Origin: Verrucomicrobiota bacterium
Lineage (GTDB): Bacteria > Verrucomicrobiota > Verrucomicrobiia > Opitutales > Opitutaceae
NCBI GenBank assembly: GCA_019136515.1
Contig: JAGVUB010000139.1
Coordinates: 1 to 52,419 of the forward strand
DNA length: 52,419 nt
Direction of reading: 5' to 3'
Shown piece after piece: positions 43,210-50,537 of this stretch; position 1 is the first letter of the stretch; each line of letters begins with the position of its first letter. Made by a program: the position numbers and the translations under genes. Under the pieces are notes generated by a model, which was not told the DNA's origin, did not search any database, and was given only the letters and a program-made list of their open reading frames with translations.

Positions 43210-43851
43210 GTGCCGTACACCGAAGAGGGAGTCAGCACTCCAGCCACGGCGAAGGGGTCGCCCAGATGGCCCCCAGCGATCGCCGCCATATCCACATTGA
43301 GACCCAATCCTCCAGCCACGCCCACCGGCCCGACGCCCTCGCCGCGTTCCAGTCGCCTGCAGCCGCCATGCCGCAGCGGGAACGCGAACGGTCGGGCGCA
43401 GCGGCTGGCCAGCTTCACGCTGGTCGAAATCATGATCGTCGTCGCGATCATCGGCACGCTCGCCGCGATCGCGATCCCCGCTTTCCAGCACTCCCTCGCC
43501 CGCGCCCAGGTCGCACGGGCCATCGCCGACCTCCGGGCCATCCAGATCGACATCGACATCTTCGAACTCGAGCACAACCGCCTTCCGGTCGACCTCGCCG
43601 AGGCGGGCCGCGCCGGCATCACCGACCCATGGGGACGCCCTTACCAGTACCTCTGCTTCGCGGCCGCCGGCAAGAACTGGAAGGGGCAGGCCCGCAAAGA
43701 CCACTCGCTCGTCCCGCTCAACTCGACCTACGATCTCTACAGCCTCGGCCGCGACGGCGAGACCGCCGGCCCGCTCACCGCCAAGGCCAGCCAGGACGAC
43801 ATCATCCGCGCCAACGACGGCGGCTACCTCGGCCTCGGCTCCGAGTACTGA
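43210..43851 (+). CDS. GspG-like type II secretion/pilus pseudopilin
   Basis: The conserved part is a prepilin helix [22 protein letters not shown] (with the required Glu5 of the mature protein) followed by a GspG-like globular domain with [11 protein letters not shown] and [11 protein letters not shown]. Pseudopilins build the piston of type II secretion systems. The residue before the cleavage site is Ser (LASFTLVE) instead of the usual Gly. The start is unclear: GTG at 43210 gives a 70-80-residue leader that is far longer than normal, TTG at 43135 is longer still, and a CTG just before ASFTLVE would give a near-normal short leader. No other secretion genes are nearby. A hybrid kinase begins 3 bp after the stop. 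Confidence 0.7.
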   Translation: MPYTEEGVSTPATAKGSPRWPPAIAAISTLRPNPPATPTGPTPSPRSSRLQPPCRSGNANGRAQRLASFTLVEIMIVVAIIGTLAAIAIPAFQHSLARAQVARAIADLRAIQIDIDIFELEHNRLPVDLAEAGRAGITDPWGRPYQYLCFAAAGKNWKGQARKDHSLVPLNSTYDLYSLGRDGETAGPLTAKASQDDIIRANDGGYLGLGSEY

Positions 43852-43854
43852 ACC

Positions 43855-46458
43855 ATGCGGCGCACCTCTCGCACCTTCACGAGCAAAGTCTCCTGGCGCG
43901 CGTTCGGGCTCTTCGTCTGCTGCGCCCTCGTGCCGTTGTCGGCGCTCGCCTTGCTCTCCCTGAGCGAGGTATCCACCGAGCTGCGCGTCCAGACCGAACG
44001 CCGCCTCCGCCGCGCCAGCAAGGCCGTCGGCCTCGAGCTGAACAAACGCCTGCTCGCCCTCGAGTCCGTGATCGGCGTGCCCGAGTCGCAGACTCCAGCC
44101 CTCGGTGACGAGGGGCTGCCCCGTCCCTTCCGCGGCGTTGTCCGCGTCACCGCCGCCGGCGACATCGTCCCGTTCTCCGGCCAGCCGATCACGCCACCCT
44201 CGCTCACCCGGGAGCAACTCGACCACCTCAAGTCCGGCCAGACCGTCCTCTCCGTCGTCCCGTCCGGAGGGACGCCCCTGCGTTTCTACCTCAGTCGTGC
44301 GGTCACACCCCAACTCGGCGCGACCGACATACTTCACGGCGAGATCAACCTCGCACACCTCTGGTCGATGGAGGGAGAGGCCTCGCTCGACTACGCCACC
44401 CGCCTCGTCGTGCTCGACGAGTCCGGGCAGGTGCTCCTCACCTCGCTCGATCCCGCCTCCGCCGCGATCGTTACCCGCCAGACGAGAGGAGGTCCTTCGG
44501 GGCAGTTCACGTGGCGCGACGGGCACGAGGAGCAGTTCGCCAGCTACTGGTCGCTCTTCCTCCGTCGCCGTTATCTCACCCCCAACTGGGTGGTCGCGCT
44601 CACCAGTCCGACCAGCGACACCTTCGCCCCCATCGCCGCCTTCAAGCGCACCTTCCTCCTCGTCGCGCTTCTTTCCTTCCTCCTCGTCCTGCTCCTGAGC
44701 TTCGGCCAGATCCGCCGCATCCTCCAACCCCTCGACCGTCTCCACGCGGCCACCCGCCGCCTCGCGCTCGGGCGCCTCGACACCCGCGTCGAGGTCGCCA
44801 GCGGCGACGAGTTCGAGGATCTGGCCAACTCCTTCAACCAGATGGCGGGCCAACTCGGCCGCCAGTTCGACACGCTGGCCATGCGCTACGAGCTCACGCT
44901 CGCGTTGAGCCGCGGCGGCGGTGCGTCCGTGTCTCTCCAGCCTTGTCTGGCGATCCTCGCCCGGCACCTCGACCTGCTCGCCATCGGAGTCTGGACACGC
45001 GATGGCGACACCCTCACCCGCGCCGCCTGCGCTGGCTCGGCCCCCGAAACGATTCCGGCGGCCGAGCACCTCGCCGTCGGTTCCGGCGAGATCGGCCGGA
45101 TCGCGGCCGAGGGTCGCCCCTGTGCCAACCTCGCCCTCGCCCCCGACTCCGTTCATCGCCTCTCCGGCCATCCGCTCCGCGACGGCGAGCGCACGTTCGG
45201 AGTGCTCGCCGCCCTCGGCGCCCGCCCGCTCGACAGCTTCGCCCTCGCCAGCCTCGCCTCCGCCGCCGAAGAGATCGGCCGGACGCTCGGGCGCCAACGC
45301 GTGGCCGACGCCCTGCAACGCAGCGAGGAACATGTTCGTCAGCTCCAAAAAATGGAGGCAATCGGTCGGCTCGCCGGCGGTGTCGCCCACGACTTCAACA
45401 ATCTGCTCACCGTCATCACCGGCTACACCCAGATGCTGCTCGCCGACCTGCCCGCCGGGGACCCCCGTCGCGCCGACCTGCAGATCGTGGTCCAGACCGC
45501 CGATCGCGCCGCCCAGCTCACCGGGCAGCTGCTGGCCTTCAGCCGCAAGCAGGTGCTCGCCCCCGCCCTGGTCGATCTCGGTGCCGTCATCTCCGGTCTC
45601 GCCGCCATGCTCCGCCGGCTCATCGGCGCGAACGTCGAACTGGTCTTCCACCCTGCACCGCAGCCCTGCCTCGTTTTCCTCGATCGCGGCCAGCTTGAGC
45701 AGGTCGTCATGAACCTCGTCGTCAACGCCCGCGACGCGATGCCCGACGGCGGTCGGGTCACGATTGAAACTGCGCTCCTCTCTCCAGCGGCGCCGGACCG
45801 TTCGGATCCGCGGCCGGTTCTCCTCCGGGTTGCCGATACCGGCGTCGGCATGGATGAGACCACCAAGGCCCGCATCTTCGAGCCGTTCTTCACCACCAAG
45901 GCCCCCGGGAAAGGCACCGGCCTCGGCCTCGCCACCGTGTTCGGCATCGTCACCCAGAGCGGCGGCACGATCGAGGTCGACAGCACCCCCAGCCACGGCA
46001 CCACCTTCACCCTCCGCTTCCCGCTGGCCGATGGCCACGTCGAGGACACCGTCCCCGCCGTTCCCGCCCAGACCCGGGGCGCCGAGACCCTGCTCGTCGT
46101 CGACGACGAGCAGGGCGTCTTGGCGCTGCTCGGCCGCGCGCTCGCCGCCCAGGGCTACACCGTGCTCCCCGCCAACCTCCCCTCGGAGGCCCTGCGCCTC
46201 GCCAAGCAACACCCCGGTCCCATCCACCTCCTGCTCACCGACATGGCCATGCCCGAGATGAACGGCGCCATGCTCACCGAACGCATCACCGCCCTGCGAC
46301 CCGGAATCGCCGTAATACAGATGTCTGGATACACCGAGCACCGGCACCCCTCCTCGGCGGGGCCTGGTTCCGGACCGGTCTTTCTCCAGAAGCCCTTCGC
46401 GCCCGACGTCCTCGCCCGGGCCGTACGCGTCGCGCTTGATTCGGTGGCGGGACACTGA
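43855..46458 (+). CDS. membrane hybrid histidine kinase (HAMP, GAF-like, HisKA, HATPase, receiver)
   Basis: An 867-residue hybrid kinase. An N-terminal helix (about 18-38) and a second one (about 262-282) frame a periplasmic sensor of about 220 residues. HAMP follows (IRRILQPLDRLHAATRRLALGRLDTRVEV, about 285-335), then a GAF-like segment (about 350-480). HisKA has phosphoacceptor His512 in GGVAHDFNNLLTVI. The HATPase has NARDAMP, DTGVGMD and GKGTGLGLA. The receiver has VVDDEQG, Asp796 in LLTDMAMPEM and the Lys in LQKPFAPDVLARAV. The kinase core is closely similar to that of the hybrid kinase at 5054-7450. It is preceded by the pseudopilin by only 3 bp, so co-transcription is likely. Confidence 0.92.
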   Translation: MRRTSRTFTSKVSWRAFGLFVCCALVPLSALALLSLSEVSTELRVQTERRLRRASKAVGLELNKRLLALESVIGVPESQTPALGDEGLPRPFRGVVRVTAAGDIVPFSGQPITPPSLTREQLDHLKSGQTVLSVVPSGGTPLRFYLSRAVTPQLGATDILHGEINLAHLWSMEGEASLDYATRLVVLDESGQVLLTSLDPASAAIVTRQTRGGPSGQFTWRDGHEEQFASYWSLFLRRRYLTPNWVVALTSPTSDTFAPIAAFKRTFLLVALLSFLLVLLLSFGQIRRILQPLDRLHAATRRLALGRLDTRVEVASGDEFEDLANSFNQMAGQLGRQFDTLAMRYELTLALSRGGGASVSLQPCLAILARHLDLLAIGVWTRDGDTLTRAACAGSAPETIPAAEHLAVGSGEIGRIAAEGRPCANLALAPDSVHRLSGHPLRDGERTFGVLAALGARPLDSFALASLASAAEEIGRTLGRQRVADALQRSEEHVRQLQKMEAIGRLAGGVAHDFNNLLTVITGYTQMLLADLPAGDPRRADLQIVVQTADRAAQLTGQLLAFSRKQVLAPALVDLGAVISGLAAMLRRLIGANVELVFHPAPQPCLVFLDRGQLEQVVMNLVVNARDAMPDGGRVTIETALLSPAAPDRSDPRPVLLRVADTGVGMDETTKARIFEPFFTTKAPGKGTGLGLATVFGIVTQSGGTIEVDSTPSHGTTFTLRFPLADGHVEDTVPAVPAQTRGAETLLVVDDEQGVLALLGRALAAQGYTVLPANLPSEALRLAKQHPGPIHLLLTDMAMPEMNGAMLTERITALRPGIAVIQMSGYTEHRHPSSAGPGSGPVFLQKPFAPDVLARAVRVALDSVAGH

Positions 46459-46549
46459 AGCCACGGCCTGCCGCCGCCACCGCGCGCCGGCGGTGTTGCC
46501 TCACCTGCCGGGTTCGCCCAAAAAAAGCGTCTCCCGCCCCGCTCCTCCC

Positions 46550-47500
46550 GTGAAAACCGACATCCCCGAAGCGCTCAAAGCCGACCTCCCGCCGAACCTC
46601 TTCGGCAAGATTCTCGGGGCCACCCCGGTCGTCATGACCGTGATCGCCACCATGCTGGCCGGCCTCGCCTCGAGCGAGATGACCAAGGCCCAGTACGACC
46701 GCTCGCTCGCCGCCCAGCAACAGGCCAAGGCCGGAGACCAGTGGAGTTTCTTCCAGGCCAAACGCATGCGCGGCGCGCTCCAGCGCACCACGCTCGATCT
46801 GCTGCAGGCCACCGCCCCGACGACAACGCCCACCCCCGCAGAGATTCGCGAGGCGCTGCTCGATGCCGGTCCCGACGGTGCCAGCGCCCTCGCCCTCCTC
46901 GACGCCGCGCCCGGTCAACCCTCACTTGCATGCCTGCTGCGCGGTGAGCCGCCCGCCCCGCCCCCGCCGGCGGCGAGCGTGCCCGCGATCAAAACCGCGC
47001 TCGATGCCATCGAAAACCTGCGACCCGATGCGGAGACCGCGGCACTGATGGGCCAGGTGACCGACGCGATGCTCACCGACGCGCTCCTCGCCGCCAAGGC
47101 GCGCAGCGACGCCCACGAAGCCGCCCTCCAGCCGATCGGCCGGCTCATCGACGCGCTCGACGCCGCCTTGTCCCACCCGGATGGCCAGTATTCGGCGACG
47201 CAGCGCGGCCTGACCGCTGCGCGCCTGCGGTTCGCCGCGGCCCGTTACGACATGGAGGCGCGCCTCAACCAGGCGATCGCCAACCTCTACGAACTGCAGG
47301 TCCGCAAGAACAACCTCAGCGCCGAGCGGCACCACGCGCGCAGCCAGCGCTTCTTCTTCGGCATGCTCGGCGCCCAGATGGCCGTGATCATCTCGACCTT
47401 CGCGATCGCCGCCCGGAAGCGCAACCTGCTCTGGTCCCTCGCCGCCGCGGCCGGCGTCGCCGCCCTCCTCTTCGCCTCCTACGTCTTCCTGTTCGTCTGA
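46550..47500 (+). CDS. DUF4337-like membrane protein
   Basis: A 316-residue protein with an N-terminal helix (VVMTVIATMLAGLASSEMT, about 22-42) and two C-terminal helices (about 268-284 and 292-314). The pattern AAQQQAKAGDQWSFFQAKRMRGAL directly after the first helix is the mark of DUF4337 proteins, which are uncharacterised. A long, mainly helical soluble section with a short Pro-rich linker (EPPAPPPPAAS) lies between. The GTG at 46550 is the first start after a proline-rich noncoding stretch. Function is unknown. Confidence 0.75.
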   Translation: MKTDIPEALKADLPPNLFGKILGATPVVMTVIATMLAGLASSEMTKAQYDRSLAAQQQAKAGDQWSFFQAKRMRGALQRTTLDLLQATAPTTTPTPAEIREALLDAGPDGASALALLDAAPGQPSLACLLRGEPPAPPPPAASVPAIKTALDAIENLRPDAETAALMGQVTDAMLTDALLAAKARSDAHEAALQPIGRLIDALDAALSHPDGQYSATQRGLTAARLRFAAARYDMEARLNQAIANLYELQVRKNNLSAERHHARSQRFFFGMLGAQMAVIISTFAIAARKRNLLWSLAAAAGVAALLFASYVFLFV

Positions 47501-47597
47501 ACCAGCCCGCGCGCAGAATGCGCCCGGTCCACGCGCACCAGCCACCCCGCAGGATCCGCTTCTCAAGCCCCGCGCCTTCGCCCATAGTCCCCCGATC

Positions 47598-48254
47598 GTG
47601 ATCTCGCCCCGTCTCGCTTTCGCCAGTCTCTGCCTTTTCCTCGCATCGATTGTCACGGCCGCCACGCCCAAGCCGGTCCACGTCGCATTGATTTTCGACG
47701 ACGGCCCCGACGCCGCCCAGACCCCGAAGCTGCTGGCGGTCTTCGCCAAACAAAAGGTGCACGTGACCTTCGGCACCATGGGCAAGAACGCCGAGGCGAA
47801 CCCCCGCCTGCTCAAGCGGGTCGTCGCCGCCGGGCACGAGGTCGTGAACCACTCCTATTCGCACCAGCAACCGAAAGACCTCACGGGCGAGGCGCTCGAC
47901 GCCCAGGTGGCCGACGGGCAGCGGCTCATCACCGCCGCGGCCGGCCGCGCCCCCGTCTGGTATTGGCCGCCCTACATCGCCATCGACGACCGCGTGCGCG
48001 CCAGCGTGGCCAAGGCCGGCCTCCGCATCTACACACCCCGCAAACTCGTCGCCTCCGGCGACTACATGACCGATGTCGACGCCGCGGAGATCCTCCGCCG
48101 CGCCACAACCGGAATCGAGGACGGCACCGTGATCCTTTTCCACGAGTGGCGCCCCGAGACGGCCACGCAGATGAAAGCCGTGCTCAAAGAGCTCAAGCGG
48201 CAGGGCTGCGTCTTCCTCACGTTCAGCGAGCTGGCCAAATACCTCGGCCAGTAG
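47598..48254 (+). CDS. secreted polysaccharide deacetylase (NodB/CE4)
   Basis: A 218-residue CE4 family protein with a signal peptide (to about residue 22) and the catalytic motifs ALIFDDGPD (motif 1, with Asp base and metal Asp) and NHSYSH (motif 2, two metal His). Motif 3 is WPPY in place of the usual RPPY, so the conserved Arg is Trp. VILFHEW supplies the motif-5 His. Such enzymes remove acetyl or other acyl groups from chitin, peptidoglycan or glucans. It begins with GTG. It is near opgG but separated by 211 bp and does not share an obvious operon with it. Confidence 0.87.
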   Translation: MISPRLAFASLCLFLASIVTAATPKPVHVALIFDDGPDAAQTPKLLAVFAKQKVHVTFGTMGKNAEANPRLLKRVVAAGHEVVNHSYSHQQPKDLTGEALDAQVADGQRLITAAAGRAPVWYWPPYIAIDDRVRASVAKAGLRIYTPRKLVASGDYMTDVDAAEILRRATTGIEDGTVILFHEWRPETATQMKAVLKELKRQGCVFLTFSELAKYLGQ

Positions 48255-48465
48255 CCGGCCATCGTCCGGAGTGCCCCGCGAGCGGCCGCACCGGACTCCG
48301 TCTGGACAACACGAGCGCCCACATCCGCACTGTCATGCCCGCGCGGGGCATCGCCCCGGCGGCGGCGCACCTGGAAAGGAATCGCCCGCCCCCCAACCTT
48401 TGTTGATGCAACCTTTGTCCGCTGCGGTTGACATACGGGCTGCCGAACCCCCGGCGGCCCTACGC

Positions 48466-49962
48466 ATGAAGTCCCTCAGCCTTGCCCTGCTTGCCCTCCT
48501 GCCCTTGCGCATCTTCGCCGAGGTCGAACGCGCGCAAATCGACTTCGAGTTCGTCCGCCGGCTCGCGCTGGAACGCGCCGCCGCACCCTATGCCGCCCCG
48601 GCCGAACCGCCGCGCGCGCTCATCGAACGGATCCCCGCCGACACCGACCGCCTCCCGTTTCGTCCCGACCAGTCTCTCTGGGCCGCCGAAAACCTTCCCT
48701 TCCGCCTCCAACTCTTCCATCCCTCGCCCGCGCAGCCGCCGGTCGTGATCCACGAGTTCAGCGCCACACACGTGCAGGTGGTCCCCTTTGTCTCCGGATT
48801 CTTCGACTACGGCGAGTTGCGCCCCGTTCCCAAGCTCCCGGCGACAACCGGCTACCGCGGCTTCCGGATCCACAGCCCCCTCAATCGCCCCGAACATTTC
48901 GACGAGCTGATCGTCTTCCCGGGCGCCTGCACCTTCCGCGCCCTCGGCGCCGGCCAGAACTTCGGGCTCTCCGCCCGCGCCCTCGCCATCGACGCCGGCC
49001 CACTCGGCACCGAGGAGTTCCCGCGCTTCACCGATTTCTGGATCGGCCGCCCCCAGCCCGGCGACACCCGGTTGACCATCCACGCGCTGCTCGACAGCCC
49101 CCGCGCCGCCGCCGCCTACGAGTTCGTCGTCGTCCCCGGCACCACCACGGTTGTCGAGGTCCGCGCTGCGATCGCCTTCCGCTCGATCGTCGCCCAGCCG
49201 GGTTTCGCCCCACTGTCCGGGATGTTCTGGTACGGCGAGAACTCGGACCGCCCCGCCGGCGAGCCCTGTCCCGAGGTGCACGAGGCCGACGGCCTCGCCA
49301 TCCGCACCGGCGACGGCACCTGTATCTGGCGCCCGCTGCAGAACCCGCCCGGCCCCTTCGGCTCCGGCATCGCCGTCGACACGCTCCGCGGCTTCGGCCT
49401 GCTCCAGCGCGACCGCGTCTTCGAGCACTACGGCGATCTCGACGCCGACTACCACCGCCGCCCCTCCGTTTGGACCGAGCCGGTGGGCGACTGGGGGCCC
49501 GGGCGCGTCCAGCTCGTCGAGACCCCCGCCCGCGGCCGCCTCGACGCCAACGTCACCGTCTTCTGGATTCCCGACCGCCTCCCCGCCCCGGGCACGCCTC
49601 TCGAGCTGCGCTACCGCCTGCTCTGGACCGAAGCCGAGCCCGCCGCCCTCACGCTGGCACCTACCGTGGCCACCCATGTCGGCGCCCTTCCGGCTCGGCC
49701 CCTCGGGCGCCTCTTCTGGATCGACTTTGCCAGCCCCGCCCTCGCCCGCCTCGACAACGGTGCGCTCGACGCCGAAATCCGGCTCGGCCCCGGCGCCAAG
49801 CTGCTCCGCCAGTCCGTCCGCAAGAACCCCGTCGATGCCTCCTGGCGCGTGGCCCTCGAGGTCGAGGCCGAGTCGGCCGGTCGCGCCGTCGAACTGCGGT
49901 GCCGGTTGCGCGAGGGCTACAACCCCGTGACCGAAACCTGGGTCTACTCGTGGATGCCATGA
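48466..49962 (+). CDS. opgG: glucan biosynthesis protein G/D (OpgG/MdoG family)
   Basis: A 498-residue periplasmic protein needed for osmoregulated periplasmic glucan synthesis. The signal peptide is short (LALLALLPLRIFAEVE, cleavage near residue 15). Family blocks include FDYGELRPVPKLPATTGYRGFRIHSPLNRP (via GYRGFRIHSPLN), VFPGACTFRALGAGQNFGLSARALAI (via RALGAGQNFGLSARALAI), SGMFWYGEN, DGLAIRTGDG, GFGLLQRDR and WGPGRVQLVE. The ATG at 48466 begins the signal peptide; the longer upstream frame has no such sequence. Its stop overlaps the next ATG, making a tight opgG-X-opgH unit. Confidence 0.92.
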   Translation: MKSLSLALLALLPLRIFAEVERAQIDFEFVRRLALERAAAPYAAPAEPPRALIERIPADTDRLPFRPDQSLWAAENLPFRLQLFHPSPAQPPVVIHEFSATHVQVVPFVSGFFDYGELRPVPKLPATTGYRGFRIHSPLNRPEHFDELIVFPGACTFRALGAGQNFGLSARALAIDAGPLGTEEFPRFTDFWIGRPQPGDTRLTIHALLDSPRAAAAYEFVVVPGTTTVVEVRAAIAFRSIVAQPGFAPLSGMFWYGENSDRPAGEPCPEVHEADGLAIRTGDGTCIWRPLQNPPGPFGSGIAVDTLRGFGLLQRDRVFEHYGDLDADYHRRPSVWTEPVGDWGPGRVQLVETPARGRLDANVTVFWIPDRLPAPGTPLELRYRLLWTEAEPAALTLAPTVATHVGALPARPLGRLFWIDFASPALARLDNGALDAEIRLGPGAKLLRQSVRKNPVDASWRVALEVEAESAGRAVELRCRLREGYNPVTETWVYSWMP

Positions 49963-50537
49963 GCGATCCGCACGCCCAGACCACCTTTCCCCCGCGCCAC
50001 GACCCGGCGTGGAACGAGGCCCACGAGCGGGTCGAGAGCTACCTGCGCGCCCACCACATCGTCCAGCCGATCGCGCTCAGCGAGCTCACCAACGCCATTG
50101 TCGCCCGAGCCTGGAGACACAACTCGCCCCCGACACAGCTCGCGCCCGTCACGCTCGCTCTCCGCGAGGCCGACGACGCCATCACCGCCTGGTTTGCTCG
50201 CGCGCTCGACCAGACCGGCCCGCACTCCCGCCGCCTCGGCGTGCGCGGGCGCCTCGCCCTCGCCCTCGCCGACGCGCCCGGCCGCTGGCCCAGCGCCTTC
50301 CTCGCCCCCACGCCTCCGCCCCGCGAACTCACCGACACGATGCGCGCGGCCTTCCTCCGCGCCGGCCCCGCCCCCCAACTCTACAAGATGGCCTCGCCCA
50401 CGATCTCCCTCGGCAAGGCCGCCCACCTTCTCGCCTGGTTCTGGATGGCCTCTCGGCGCTGGACCGCGGTGCGGCTTCTCGCCCGCCTCGGCTTCCTCGC
50501 CGCCCTCGGCACTCTCGTCTTCTTCGCCTTCCGGTGA
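49959..50537 (+). CDS. unknown membrane-anchored protein between opgG and opgH
   Basis: A 192-residue protein with no recognised family. The N-terminal 160 residues are soluble and helical, with conserved-looking EAHERVESYLRAHHIVQ and LALREADDAITAWFARALDQTG. A single hydrophobic helix at the C-terminus (LARLGFLAALGTLVFFAF) should anchor it in the inner membrane with the soluble part in the cytoplasm. It overlaps opgG by 4 bp and opgH by 4 bp. E. coli OpgH has a cytoplasmic N-terminal region of about 130 residues ahead of its first helix that the OpgH here lacks. This protein may supply that part; that is inference. Confidence 0.75.
   Translation: MSDPHAQTTFPPRHDPAWNEAHERVESYLRAHHIVQPIALSELTNAIVARAWRHNSPPTQLAPVTLALREADDAITAWFARALDQTGPHSRRLGVRGRLALALADAPGRWPSAFLAPTPPPRELTDTMRAAFLRAGPAPQLYKMASPTISLGKAAHLLAWFWMASRRWTAVRLLARLGFLAALGTLVFFAFR

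Noticed and set aside
42733-46464. Very long minus-strand open frame opposite the chemoreceptor end, pseudopilin and hybrid kinase
   Set aside because: The plus-strand genes have clear motifs; this frame spans several of them and has no domain, so it is a GC-driven shadow.
48428-48433. TTGACA just upstream of opgG as a -35 box
   Set aside because: No reasonable -10 follows at 16-18 bp, and only about 30 bp separate it from the ATG, so a promoter cannot be supported.
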